Assembly (NCBI GenBank): GCA_001189095.1
Contig: LFCK01000002.1
Span: 217,036-281,035 of the forward strand
Direction: 5' to 3'
DNA from: Parcubacteria bacterium C7867-001
Lineage (GTDB): Bacteria; Patescibacteria; Paceibacteria; UBA9973; UBA2103
DNA length: 64,000 nucleotides
Shown in pieces: positions 1-8,111 of this stretch (its first letter is position 1; each line of letters opens with the position of its first letter). The notes under the pieces are model-generated. The model did no database searches, had not been told where the DNA came from, and saw only the letters and a program-made list of their open reading frames with translations. A program made the position numbers and the translations under genes.

Positions 1-2
1 CG

Positions 3-119
3 CACAAGGTTCGTAACGAAATAGCGCACCAAGGTTCAACGTTTAAGGTCGATGATACCCTTGCGTACCGCACCATCCAGAAATACAAACGCGTCTTCGA
101 GGAGCTCAAGGCTATTTAG
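3..119 (+). CDS. C-terminal end of an unknown protein (5' truncated by window)
   Basis: An open frame enters from the left edge and gives 38 residues before a TAG stop at 117-119. It contains RNEIAH followed by Q-G, which resembles the R-N-x-x-A-H motif of HEPN-type proteins and DUF4145-like domains, then a basic helical end (YRTIQKYKRVFEELKAI). The motif is seen directly; assignment to HEPN is only a suggestion because most of the protein lies outside the window. Confidence 0.55.
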   Translation, partial: HKVRNEIAHQGSTFKVDDTLAYRTIQKYKRVFEELKAI

Positions 120-162
120 TGCCGCTTGAAAAGAGGAGGGGGGTGGAGTAGAATCCACGGAT

Positions 163-233
163 AGCGGGGTGGACCAGCGGTAGGTCGCAAGGCTCATAAC
201 CTTGAAGCACAGGTTCGATTCCTGTCCCCGCAA
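163..233 (+). tRNA. tRNA-Met (CAT), probably the initiator
   Basis: The sequence folds as a tRNA: acceptor GCGGGG pairs with CCCCGC, D stem GACC/GGTC, anticodon stem CAAGG/CCTTG around loop CTCATAA, T arm with TTCGATT. Position 1 is A (163) opposite A72 (232), so the first acceptor pair is mismatched, a hallmark of bacterial initiator tRNA; only two G-C pairs, not three, sit next to the anticodon loop. CCA is not encoded. A terminator hairpin follows four bases later. Confidence 0.85.
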
Positions 234-236
234 CAA

Positions 237-274
237 GCAATACAAAAAGCGCCGAAAGGCGCTTTTTGTATTGC
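237..274 (+). terminator. Terminator hairpin after tRNA-Met
   Basis: Perfect 17-bp stem (237-253 with 258-274) and GAAA loop. The A-rich 5' arm and T-rich 3' arm make it usable on both strands. Confidence 0.85.
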
Positions 275-277
275 GCC

Positions 278-353
278 GTTGCGGGGAAGAGAAGCGCGGG
301 GCGCTTCTCGTCAGGAATCGAACGCCGGAGTATGTTTCGCTCAGCAGAGCGAA
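278..353 (-). repeat. Antisense copy of the tRNA-Met 3' end, split by a hairpin
   Basis: Bases 278-287 are the exact reverse complement of 225-234 and bases 312-323 of 213-224, so together they mirror the last 22 bases of the upstream tRNA. They are separated by 24 inserted bases (288-311) that form a 9-bp hairpin with a GGG loop. A second hairpin, GTTTCGCTC-AGCA-GAGCGAAAC, follows at 332-353. The same plan recurs after tRNA-Asp, and a variant after the second tRNA-Met. The rest of the gap up to 528 is GC-rich, with no gene I can support. Confidence 0.7.
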
Positions 354-528
354 ACGACGAGGCGGTGCCCAGAGCGAATGCGAGTGTCGACGAGCATTCG
401 ACTCGCGGGCGATATGTCGTACTCGACGGTCCTGTCCCCTCACTTCGTGGCCGACACATGCTTACCTTCCCCAGAAGGACACTTCCTGTCCTTCTGTCCC
501 CAACTCCTCAAAGTGCTACACTATTCTC

Positions 529-930
529 ATGAAAGGCTTCACCACCAACATCGAACAAGCAGCACTTGAAAACGAGTCATTCCGACGTGTTCTGTACACG
601 GCAAAGCATTCGCAGCTCGTCCTTATGAGTCTCTCGGCAGGCGAAGAAATCGGCGAAGAGGTGCATGACGTGGATCAGTTTATCCGCATTGAAGAAGGGG
701 AGGGGACGTGCGTTATGGACGGCGAAGAACAGACACTTACCGATGGTTTTATCGTACTTGTGCCTGCTGGCGTTCGTCACAACATTATTAATACCTCGCG
801 CGACGAAGCGATGAAGCTGTATACACTCTATGCGCCGCCCCACCACAAGGATGGCACGGTGCACGAAACCAAGGCCGAAGCCGAAGCAAGCGAAGAACAC
901 TACGATGGAACAACGACCGACAACGTCTAG
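529..930 (+). CDS. Cupin-domain protein
   Basis: 133 residues forming a single small beta-barrel cupin. Visible cupin features: H-D-V-D-Q-F near residue 45, then E-G-E-G, and a second motif VPAGVRHNIIN with the metal-site histidine. The C-terminus is acidic and low in complexity. Cupins of this size bind a metal and act as isomerases, dioxygenases or sensors; substrate is not predictable here. The start was set at 529 because TACACT lies six bases upstream (517-522), the leaderless spacing seen across the window. The gene overlaps the next one by 26 bases. Confidence 0.85.
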   Translation: MKGFTTNIEQAALENESFRRVLYTAKHSQLVLMSLSAGEEIGEEVHDVDQFIRIEEGEGTCVMDGEEQTLTDGFIVLVPAGVRHNIINTSRDEAMKLYTLYAPPHHKDGTVHETKAEAEASEEHYDGTTTDNV

Positions 931-1405
931 CCGGCTCAAGCTCAATCATTTCGCGATCCCCTATTTCGCGATACTCGCGTTCATGTTTGGCGGGATTTTA
1001 AATAGTGGCGGTATCGACTGGTACGCGTCGCTGGTCCTTCCGTCATGGAGTCCGCCAAACATTCTCATTGCACTTATATGGGCGATCATCTATGTGTGTG
1101 CAACGGCGTCACTTCTCATTGTTTGGAACAAAACACCGCATGATGCGCGGTTCCGTACTATCGTTGTCGGGTATGGCGTGGTCACGCTCATCAATTTCCT
1201 CTGGAGCATACTCTTTTTCGATCTGCATATGCTGGTATGGTCGGTTGTGTGCTCGGTTGTTCTCGCGGTAGCCCTCGGCGTTCTTGCCAAACTCATTGAG
1301 CCTCGCTCTCGAGTGGCCGCGCTCCTTCTTCTGCCGTATATCGTGTGGGTGCTGTTTGCCTTTCGTCTCACAGCGTCCGTTACTGCGCTCAACCTCCCGC
1401 TGTAG
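905..1405 (+). CDS. TspO/MBR-like five-helix membrane protein (divergent)
   Basis: 166 residues with about five hydrophobic helices. It carries TspO landmarks: WYASLVLPSWSPPN, a central FLWSILFF and a late LLPYIVWVLFAF. TspO proteins bind porphyrins and other hydrophobic ligands in the membrane. This copy departs from the family at the end (VWVLFAFRLT where the family has W-T-S-F-A-x-Y-L-N) and is less typical than the second TspO at 34787. Start chosen at the ATG that overlaps the cupin gene by 26 bases, which suggests translational coupling. Confidence 0.8.
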   Translation: MEQRPTTSSRLKLNHFAIPYFAILAFMFGGILNSGGIDWYASLVLPSWSPPNILIALIWAIIYVCATASLLIVWNKTPHDARFRTIVVGYGVVTLINFLWSILFFDLHMLVWSVVCSVVLAVALGVLAKLIEPRSRVAALLLLPYIVWVLFAFRLTASVTALNLPL

Positions 1406-1507
1406 AGACATTCATGAATGTATAAACGAGTGTCTTAACCAAAAGTTAAGGCGAGTACGGCTATAGTGCATGTGGTCGAACCTCGTTATCAGCACGCTAA
1501 CTGATAC

Positions 1508-1696
1508 ATGCGTATGGCAGATCGCACCACTATGAGTCGTCGCGGCTTCGCGGTGATGGATGAAGACCGGCAGCGCGAAATCGCGAGCATGGGAGGCAAG
1601 GCAGCACACGCTCAGGGAACCGCCCACCGATTCAATTCGGAAGAGGCAAGAATCGCAAGCCAGAAGGGCGGTAGAGTCCGGCAAGAGGCGGGCTGA
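1508..1696 (+). CDS. KGG-repeat stress-type protein
   Basis: 62 residues. The core GFAVMDEDRQREIASMGGKAAH and the later SQKGGR match the short KGG motif repeats of the con-10/YciG-like stress-induced family. These are small hydrophilic proteins induced in stress or stationary phase, with no known enzymatic role. Internal ATGs at 1514 and 1532 are possible starts; the last would begin directly at MSRRGFA, the usual family start. Confidence 0.8.
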   Translation: MRMADRTTMSRRGFAVMDEDRQREIASMGGKAAHAQGTAHRFNSEEARIASQKGGRVRQEAG

Positions 1697-1731
1697 CCCT
1701 CGACGTGCTCAATGAGTACCCTCCATAAGAA

Positions 1732-1757
1732 AAGCGTCGGCCAAAAGGCCGACGCTT
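1732..1757. terminator. Bidirectional terminator hairpin
   Basis: 11-bp stem AAGCGTCGGCC with AAAA loop, between the KGG gene and the converging gene at 1758-2423. Confidence 0.75.
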
Positions 1758-2423
1758 CTATATAGTGGGGAACCATTGCGAGACGACTTTCGTCCCGCCC
1801 GGCTCAAGCGCGACGAACCCGTTCGGGTTCGCCGTGAAGTGAGTCGAGGGCATGGAATATTCGTACCAGAAACTGATAACGACGCTCCACACTCCGGGGG
1901 GATACACGCTCGATTGGTGCTCATCGTAGTCGTCGTCAGACGACGTGATGCGACTCAGTCGCGCAGAAGAAGTCATCTTGAACTCTGTCTTGATGCCGTT
2001 CACTTCCCACGATGTGAGTCGTCGGATCTGAGACGTGTCAACGTCATAGATGCCGAACTCTTCGCCGATACCTCGTATGAGGGCTCGCATCGGTTTCTCG
2101 ACTTTCCGCTTGCGATTCCGGTTGCGTTTGGGTGTCTCACTCAAGCCCCATGGCTTTACCTTCTCAATGGACGTACCGCTGGGGAGAATACGACGTACTT
2201 CCCGAAGCGTGTGCGTGCAAAGATGGGGCTCCGGCCCGCTCCGAACAATGCTCTTTGCGCTATGCGCAAAACGAGCAAACGTCCCGTTTACGAGTATCGG
2301 TAGCACATCGAGTTCGTTAGTCTCGATGTAAAGATCGTGTAGGCTTTTGTACTCCGGAAGATTGAAGTCTTCCGGTCGTACGCCGCCCCTTCCAAGGAGG
2401 GCGAGTAATTTTTCATACTTCAT
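1758..2423 (-). CDS. Hypothetical protein with a degraded Nudix-like segment
   Basis: 221 residues, not recognised as a whole. A basic stretch (PKRNRNRKRK, near residue 100) is followed by an E-x7-RGIGEEFGI segment that resembles the second half of a Nudix box, but the first Glu of the REUxEE core is Gly and the leading Gly is missing, so hydrolase activity is unlikely if the match is real. The start has a good GGAGG site five bases before ATG. Gene reality is supported by length, ribosome-binding site and the terminator at its 3' end. Confidence 0.6.
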   Translation of the reverse strand: MKYEKLLALLGRGGVRPEDFNLPEYKSLHDLYIETNELDVLPILVNGTFARFAHSAKSIVRSGPEPHLCTHTLREVRRILPSGTSIEKVKPWGLSETPKRNRNRKRKVEKPMRALIRGIGEEFGIYDVDTSQIRRLTSWEVNGIKTEFKMTSSARLSRITSSDDDYDEHQSSVYPPGVWSVVISFWYEYSMPSTHFTANPNGFVALEPGGTKVVSQWFPTI

Positions 2424-2484
2424 CCTCGCCTCCGTGGATTCGTATTCTGCCTAGAGCCTACCTGTTGGGACTGCATTCTGCAAT

Positions 2485-4494
2485 CTAGAGACCCGGCACC
2501 ACGCGGGTAAGCTCTGCGAGGCCGATGGGTTTGACGAGGTACTCGTCGAACCCTGCCGCCTCGGCGCGGGTCCGTGTTTCCTCGAGACTGTAGCCGGTGA
2601 GCGCAATGAGTTTGCCATCAAACCCGAGTGCGCGGAGGTCGTGCGCAACGTCAAAGCCATCGCGGCCCGGAAGGCCGATATCGAGCAGTATCGTATCGGG
2701 GCGGTTGTTCTGCACAGACTCGACGGCTTGATCGCCGTCATACGCGTACGAAACGGAAGCGCCACGCAGCTCGAGAAGTTTTCCGATGCCCCATGATGCT
2801 GCGTCGTTATCGTCAACAACGAGAACGCGCGGTCCCGAACCCTGCTTTTCGCGTGGGTGCAGCACGTTCGGTTTTTGAGGGAGGATCTCTTTCGATGCGC
2901 GATTCTGTTTCGAGCGGGGAAGTCGGACGACGAAGGTGCTGCCAGCATCCTTGCCAGCGCTCTCCGCACGAACGCTTCCGCCATGCATTTCGACCAAACT
3001 CCGAACGAGTGCGAGTCCGATGCCAAGGCCTTTGTTGGCTTTGCTGCCAGTTTCTGCTTGGCGGAATGGCTCGAAGATGTACGCGAGCGTGTCAGGCGCG
3101 ATGCCGATGCCATTGTCTTGTACGCGTAGTTCGACGTCGTTTCCCTTCTCTCCGATCGAGATAGTGATGCGGTCGCCTGCGTTTGAGTAGCGGGATGCGT
3201 TCGTAAGGAGGTTGCTCACTATTTGTTCGATACGAGTGGAATCGCCGTCGACAAGTAGGGTGTCGGAGGGTGCCTGTATGAAGAGTTGCTGGTGCCGTTC
3301 CTTGAATGAGTGATCGGTCGAAAGTGCTGCTTTGCGAACGACCTGTTCAACGTCCACAACCTCTCGTTGGAGCGAAAGTTTTCCTTCAGAAATGCGGGAT
3401 ACGTCCAGAAGGTCGTCGAGCAAGCGCTTCACCACGTGCATGCGGTCGTCCATGATCGTGAGTGCTTCGGTGTCCTCTGCATCAAAGCCTCCTTTCGCCT
3501 TCAGGTATTCGATCGAGGCGACTACTGGCGCAAGTGGGTTGCGTAGTTCATGTGCGAGCACGGCGATAAAGTCGTTTTTCGCTCGCGACTCCACCGAGAT
3601 GCGTGATACGGCATTCTCAAGGTTTGCGACCTGCAGCCGAAGAAGATTCGAGGTGACCCGGCGACTTTCCTCAAGCGATGAGAAGGACAGGAACAGCAGC
3701 CCGACGATGATGAGGAACAGCTCCGTTTGGTAGAGGCGATCACCAAAGAGTTCCGGCGCGGGCACGTGCGGTCCCACAAGAAGGCTCGCGACTGCGAACA
3801 CCGAAGTCACGATAAGTGCGAGAGTGATGAATCGTGGTCGCAGCCGCAGTGCAATCCAGAAGAGTGGAATGAGCATGAAGTAGACGAATGAAATTCCGGC
3901 GATCGTCGGTATGTTCGTAAAGAAGAGGAAATATTCAATGGTGCCGAGCAGGAGAAACGCCGCAGCGGTTTCAAGGAGTTCAAGCCAACGGCGTGCGAAT
4001 CGGGGCTTTACCCACCAGCGCATAACAAACGGCGTTACCACGAACACGGTAAATATGGTCGCCACGTACCACGGCCCCCAGCCGATCGAGATGCGCGCAG
4101 GGAATCCGAGGGCGTCGCTCGCAAAATGCGCGAATGTTCCGGCGGTGGGGATGATAAGCGAAGAGGCCAGTGCGGCGATGAACAGAATGAATACATCTCG
4201 CCAGCTTCGGAACAACGGGTCGATGTTCTGCGAGCGCAGTATGTATGCGCCCGCTACCGCGAACAGTGCGTGAGCAAGCGGCATGACGAGGAGCGAAATC
4301 GGTGAGGCGCCTGCGATGAGTCCATTCGTGAGAGAGGCGAAGTACACGATCGGCCAGAACGCGAGGCCCTCAAGCGCGAGAATGCCTATGGCTATGCCGG
4401 TGGCAGGGAAGATGACTGCCGGTGGCGGAACGAGCGAAGATACGCGCGCGAGGATCAGAAAGGCAAGGAAGAGCGTGCAGGACACGAAAAACAC
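2485..4494 (-). CDS. Hybrid sensor histidine kinase, MASE1-HisKA-HATPase-receiver
   Basis: 669 residues. Residues 1-290 are about eight membrane helices of MASE1 type (PPPAVIFPATGIAIG near the start). The kinase core shows the H-box HELRNPL, N-box NLLTNASRYS, G1 DNGIGI and G2 GLGIGLALV. A C-terminal receiver (about 553-669) has the phospho-acceptor in LLDIGLPG, Thr in ALTGY and Lys in VKPIG. This implies autophosphorylation on His and relay to the attached Asp; no separate response regulator gene is adjacent, so the output partner is unknown. Start is GTG at 4494; no earlier in-frame start was seen. Confidence 0.9.
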   Translation of the reverse strand: MFFVSCTLFLAFLILARVSSLVPPPAVIFPATGIAIGILALEGLAFWPIVYFASLTNGLIAGASPISLLVMPLAHALFAVAGAYILRSQNIDPLFRSWRDVFILFIAALASSLIIPTAGTFAHFASDALGFPARISIGWGPWYVATIFTVFVVTPFVMRWWVKPRFARRWLELLETAAAFLLLGTIEYFLFFTNIPTIAGISFVYFMLIPLFWIALRLRPRFITLALIVTSVFAVASLLVGPHVPAPELFGDRLYQTELFLIIVGLLFLSFSSLEESRRVTSNLLRLQVANLENAVSRISVESRAKNDFIAVLAHELRNPLAPVVASIEYLKAKGGFDAEDTEALTIMDDRMHVVKRLLDDLLDVSRISEGKLSLQREVVDVEQVVRKAALSTDHSFKERHQQLFIQAPSDTLLVDGDSTRIEQIVSNLLTNASRYSNAGDRITISIGEKGNDVELRVQDNGIGIAPDTLAYIFEPFRQAETGSKANKGLGIGLALVRSLVEMHGGSVRAESAGKDAGSTFVVRLPRSKQNRASKEILPQKPNVLHPREKQGSGPRVLVVDDNDAASWGIGKLLELRGASVSYAYDGDQAVESVQNNRPDTILLDIGLPGRDGFDVAHDLRALGFDGKLIALTGYSLEETRTRAEAAGFDEYLVKPIGLAELTRVVPGL

Positions 4495-4590
4495 CCGTTT
4501 TTTGAAGAGCGGGCTCCGAAAGAGGAGCGGGTAGGTTGGCGCTGCTATACGTTATAGATGATACCAAAAAGGGATATGAAGAACGGATGA

Positions 4591-4635
4591 GCTTACAGAA
4601 ACGCCGGAAGCGAAGCTTCCGGCGTTTCTGTAAGC
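4591..4635. terminator. Long perfect hairpin terminator
   Basis: 21-bp perfect stem with GAA loop at the 3' end of the gene at 4642-5109. Confidence 0.8.
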
Positions 4636-4641
4636 GATTTC

Positions 4642-5109
4642 TTAGCTGTAGATCGGGCGATACTCTTCATCATCACGCGAACGGCGGGTCAACGCCCAGA
4701 TTCCGATGCCGACGAGCGCGAGGAGGAACAGCGCGCCAGCAACGAAGCTTGGTGTTAAGACGTCCATAAACGAGACAGATGCTTCAGTCGCAGGCGCTGG
4801 AGCCGGTGCGGCTGATGGTTCCACTACAGGAGTTGTCACGCTTCCGTCGACTGGTGCGGAGACGCCAGAGTTTGGTATGAGGGCCGAGCCGTCACTCGTC
4901 ACTGCGACGGGAGATGGTTGCGTTCCGGCTTCGCTCATAAGTTGTCCTCCAGCGCCGGTTGCGAGTCCCTGACGATACTGGTAGCCCGTATCGAATCCGG
5001 TCACCATTGCGGACGCGGGAAGCGCAAGCAGAAGACTCGCCGCGAATACCGCACCGAGTGCGCCGAGGACGGCGCCACTCACGAAGAATGTTCCAGTTGA
5101 GTTGTGCAT
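4642..5109 (-). CDS. Small exported membrane-anchored protein, Pro/Ala-rich linker
   Basis: 155 residues. A hydrophobic N-terminal segment (about 8-34, ending ALPASAM) looks like a signal peptide; residues about 80-115 are a Pro/Ala/Val/Thr-rich linker; a C-terminal helix VAGALFLLALVGIGIWAL is followed by TRRSRDDEEY. The layout is that of a surface protein held by a C-terminal membrane anchor with a positively charged stop-transfer. No family recognised. Confidence 0.7.
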   Translation of the reverse strand: MHNSTGTFFVSGAVLGALGAVFAASLLLALPASAMVTGFDTGYQYRQGLATGAGGQLMSEAGTQPSPVAVTSDGSALIPNSGVSAPVDGSVTTPVVEPSAAPAPAPATEASVSFMDVLTPSFVAGALFLLALVGIGIWALTRRSRDDEEYRPIYS

Positions 5110-5276
5110 AGAAAGTTGTGTTATCCGATAAGAGGGACGCGCTTCCTTCCTGGGGAGAAGGGGAGCGGACGTTCCTGCTAAGGAGCATGCGCTACAGGCC
5201 CTGAAGCCGCAGTGAAAAACTCATGAGCCCCAGATGAACGAAACAGAGCAAGAGTTTGACTTTTTATCAAAAATAT

Positions 5277-5285
5277 GTTATCCAC
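5277..5285 (+). other. Single DnaA-box-like 9-mer
   Basis: TTATCCACA, the consensus DnaA box, occurs once in the gap 5110-5399. A lone site is weak evidence for any replication role; it could also serve transcriptional control by DnaA. Confidence 0.3.
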
Positions 5286-5296
5286 ACTGACAGTGC

Positions 5297-5332
5297 TTGC
5301 GCCGCCGAGTACTTAGTGTATATTTAACACTA
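5297..5332 (+). promoter_or_regulatory. Promoter with overlapping inverted repeat before the PP2C gene
   Basis: TTGCGC (5297-5302) and TATATT (5319-5324) are separated by 16 bases. An inverted repeat TAGTGT (5314-5319) / ACACTA (5327-5332) straddles the -10 element, the usual position of a repressor operator. Which regulator binds is unknown; the NrtR-like protein at 16221 is a candidate by context only. Confidence 0.5.
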
Positions 5333-5399
5333 GATTGTGCAGCGGCACAGGAGTTCCTTGAAAGGACCCATACCCATCTAACAAAGGAAGGTGTCTCTG

Positions 5400-6224
5400 A
5401 TGGAGGCTCTACCATTCGTGGTCGCTGGGGGCTCTGTCCCTGGAACTGACCACACCAAGCCTGGGCAACCCGGCTGGATCAACAACCAAGATGCGTTCGC
5501 CTGGATGAAGACCGATAACGTGCTGGTAGCTGTGGTCTGCGACGGGTGCGGCAGTATGCCGCACAGCGACGTGGGCGCGCAGCTTATGGCACCGCTTATC
5601 GCAAAGCATTTGGCCGTAGTGTCGGAAGACCTGCAGCCTAAAGATGCATTCACTATGCTCGAACGCTGGGTGTATCCATTTATGGAACACACTGCGCGCG
5701 CCATAGGTGTCGACGTTCAAAAAACCATTAACGAGTATTTCTTGTTCACGGTGCTCGGCGTTCTCATAACTCCTAAGCACACGGTGATCTTCGAAGCGGG
5801 GGATGGTGTCTATGCCGTGAATGGCGAGACAACCGTCATACCACCCTATCCCGATAACGCGCCGCCCTACTTAGGACATCGCTTTACGGGAGGGTGGCCT
5901 CGCAACCAAATTGGTATTCGTATCCGCGAACAGCGCAAAACAGAAGAGATCACCTCAATTCTGCTTGGCACTGATGGCGTCACTGACGTCATTCGCGCGC
6001 GCGACAAACCATTTCCCGGACGTAAAGAAGGACCGGTTTTCGGACCGCTCTCTCAGTTCTGGGAAGACGAGCTCTTCGTCGCTAACTCCGACATGATTCG
6101 TCGGGGTCTCGCGCGTGCGAATCGTGAAGCTGTGGAAGATGGACTGATCAAGAAGGGATTGCTCTCGGACGACACTACTATTGTTGTTGTTCGTCGGCAG
6201 TCAGAAGGAGGCGGTAATGCCTAA
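5400..6224 (+). CDS. PP2C-type Ser/Thr phosphatase of a TerY-P-like triad
   Basis: 274 residues. PP2C motifs are present in order: N-Q-D-A-F near residue 30, VVCDGCGS with metal-binding Asp48, SDVGA (56-60), EAGDGVYAVNG, GTDGVTD and the final SDDTTIVVV. It should remove phosphate from Ser/Thr, most likely opposing the kinase that follows. ATG at 5400 was preferred over GTG at 5391 because AAGGAAGG ends at 5391, giving sensible spacing only for 5400. The stop overlaps the kinase start by eight bases (translational coupling). First gene of the operon. Confidence 0.9.
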   Translation: MEALPFVVAGGSVPGTDHTKPGQPGWINNQDAFAWMKTDNVLVAVVCDGCGSMPHSDVGAQLMAPLIAKHLAVVSEDLQPKDAFTMLERWVYPFMEHTARAIGVDVQKTINEYFLFTVLGVLITPKHTVIFEAGDGVYAVNGETTVIPPYPDNAPPYLGHRFTGGWPRNQIGIRIREQRKTEEITSILLGTDGVTDVIRARDKPFPGRKEGPVFGPLSQFWEDELFVANSDMIRRGLARANREAVEDGLIKKGLLSDDTTIVVVRRQSEGGGNA

Positions 6225-8082
6225 CTACACACTCGGCGGAAAGAAGCTGATGCTTCGTCCGAACGATGCGGTGGGGAAAGGAGGAGAGGCCGACGTCTTC
6301 ATTGAGGACGGACGTGCTATCAAAATCTACAAGCCACCGAACCATCCAGATCTTGCGGGCGATGCAGCGGCGCAAGCTGCTGCAAAAGACCGCATCAATG
6401 AGCACCAACGGAAGCTTCCCGCGTTCCCGCGCGGACTTCCGGGACACGTCATCGTTCCCGAAGCGCTGGTACTCGACGTTCAGGGACGTATCGCTGGATA
6501 CGCAATGAAGCCTCTCATCGGGGCGGAAGTGCTGTATCGCTACGGCGAACGTTCCTTTCGCGAAGCAGGTGCTTCTGACGAAACAGCTGTGGCGGTGCTT
6601 GCTGACCTCCGGCAAACGGTGGAAGGCGTGCATCGCGCGAATGTCGTTGTCGGAGACTTCAACGATCTTAACGTTCTTGCGAAGGGCCGCGAGGCTTTTC
6701 TCATCGACGCTGACAGCATGCAATTCGGACCGTTCTATACGCATGTGTTCACGACTCGTTTCGTGGATCCGCTCGTGTGCGATCCGAGAGCGAAGGCGCT
6801 CATCATGAAAGAGCCGCACAATCGGAATTCTGATTGGTACGCCTACGCCATCATGCTGATGCAATGTCTCTTGTATGTCGGGCCGTATGGCGGTGTGTAT
6901 GCACCCAAAGACCCGGCCAAGCGACTGCCGCACGATTTGCGACCACTGCGGCGAGTTACGGTGTTCGACCCTGAGGTCAAATATCCGAAACCCGCTCGAC
7001 ACTTCCGTATCCTTCCTGACGATTTGCTCAATCACTTCGAGCAGACGTTTGTGAAAGATAAGCGCGGAGCCCCGGATGCGCGTCTCGTTGAGAACCTTCG
7101 GTTCACGACGTGCGCGAAATGCGGGACGACTCACGCACGGGCAGTGTGCCCGTCGTGCGTGCATGTGACGCCACCAATGCAGAAAGAGATTCACAAAGGA
7201 GCCATTTCGGCTTTCAAAGAATTCTCAACTGCTGGCGTTATCCTGCATGCGACACTTGAACACGACACGCTCCGCCTCGTTTATCACGAAGCGGGGAAGT
7301 ATCTGCGGGAAGGCGGGAACGAGTTTGCCCAAGGCACACTCGACCCACATTTCCGCTACCGCGTAAGCGGCGAAAAGACGCTCATGGGCCGCGGCAATCA
7401 CGCTATCGTCTTTGATGGCGACCGCCGCGACCAACTTGTGGTCGATGCCTACGGATTATTGCCACTGTTTGACGCGAATGCGAAGAATACGTTCTTCGTA
7501 CGCGACGGCGGATTGTGGCGAATTGGAACGCTCGGGGCTGAATATCCCGACCGTTTCGGCGATGTCCTTCCGGGCCAGACACTGTTCTGGTGCGGAGACA
7601 CGCACGGGTTTGGTTTGTATCGCGCGGGGGAGCTTACACGCTACTTCGTATTCGGTACGGGCCAGCCTGGCATCAATGATTCAATCAAGCTTCCTCCCAT
7701 TCGGGGGAAGCTCGTCGACGCACTCTGTGTGTTCGGCGAGGATCGGTTGTGGTTTTTTGTTTCGACCGCGAATAACGGTCGGACGGAAAATCACTGCTAT
7801 GTCCTTGATTATCGCGGCACGCTTCTTGCGGAGACTCAAGCTGAGGCCGGAGACGGCAGCTGGCTTGGGACGCTCCGCGGAAAATGTGCCGCAAAGGGAT
7901 TCCTACTCTCATCTACGGATGATGGTGTCGTGCGGATTGAATCCGCAAACGGCACCGTTAGCGTGGTGAAGGAATTCCCGGCTACAGCGGAATTCGTCGA
8001 CGCTGAAACGAAATTGCTCTTGGGAAACCGAGGGCTCTATGCGGTCCAGCGTGGCGATGTTTGGAGGTTGGTCCTCAAATAG
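6217..8082 (+). CDS. Protein kinase with zinc ribbon and C-terminal repeat domain
   Basis: 621 residues. Kinase domain 1-290: GKGG loop at 20-23, Lys36 in AIKIYK, catalytic-loop GDFNDLN at 146-152 in place of HRD, and DAD at 164-166 in place of DFG. A zinc ribbon follows with Cys299, 302, 311 and 314. Residues 330-621 are beta-rich and may form a propeller-like domain. Kinase plus zinc ribbon is the kinase type reported in the TerY-P triad (vWA, PP2C, kinase). Start 6217 follows GGAGG; an upstream in-frame ATG would enlarge the overlap with the PP2C gene. Confidence 0.88.
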   Translation: MPNYTLGGKKLMLRPNDAVGKGGEADVFIEDGRAIKIYKPPNHPDLAGDAAAQAAAKDRINEHQRKLPAFPRGLPGHVIVPEALVLDVQGRIAGYAMKPLIGAEVLYRYGERSFREAGASDETAVAVLADLRQTVEGVHRANVVVGDFNDLNVLAKGREAFLIDADSMQFGPFYTHVFTTRFVDPLVCDPRAKALIMKEPHNRNSDWYAYAIMLMQCLLYVGPYGGVYAPKDPAKRLPHDLRPLRRVTVFDPEVKYPKPARHFRILPDDLLNHFEQTFVKDKRGAPDARLVENLRFTTCAKCGTTHARAVCPSCVHVTPPMQKEIHKGAISAFKEFSTAGVILHATLEHDTLRLVYHEAGKYLREGGNEFAQGTLDPHFRYRVSGEKTLMGRGNHAIVFDGDRRDQLVVDAYGLLPLFDANAKNTFFVRDGGLWRIGTLGAEYPDRFGDVLPGQTLFWCGDTHGFGLYRAGELTRYFVFGTGQPGINDSIKLPPIRGKLVDALCVFGEDRLWFFVSTANNGRTENHCYVLDYRGTLLAETQAEAGDGSWLGTLRGKCAAKGFLLSSTDDGVVRIESANGTVSVVKEFPATAEFVDAETKLLLGNRGLYAVQRGDVWRLVLK

Positions 8083-8111
8083 GTTGAGGACAAAAACAAA
8101 GGAGAAGTACC

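Noticed and set aside
36..569. Several overlapping frames on both strands across the tRNA-Met locus
   Set aside because: They read through the tRNA, terminator and antisense repeat and have no family features; non-coding structure explains the sequence better.
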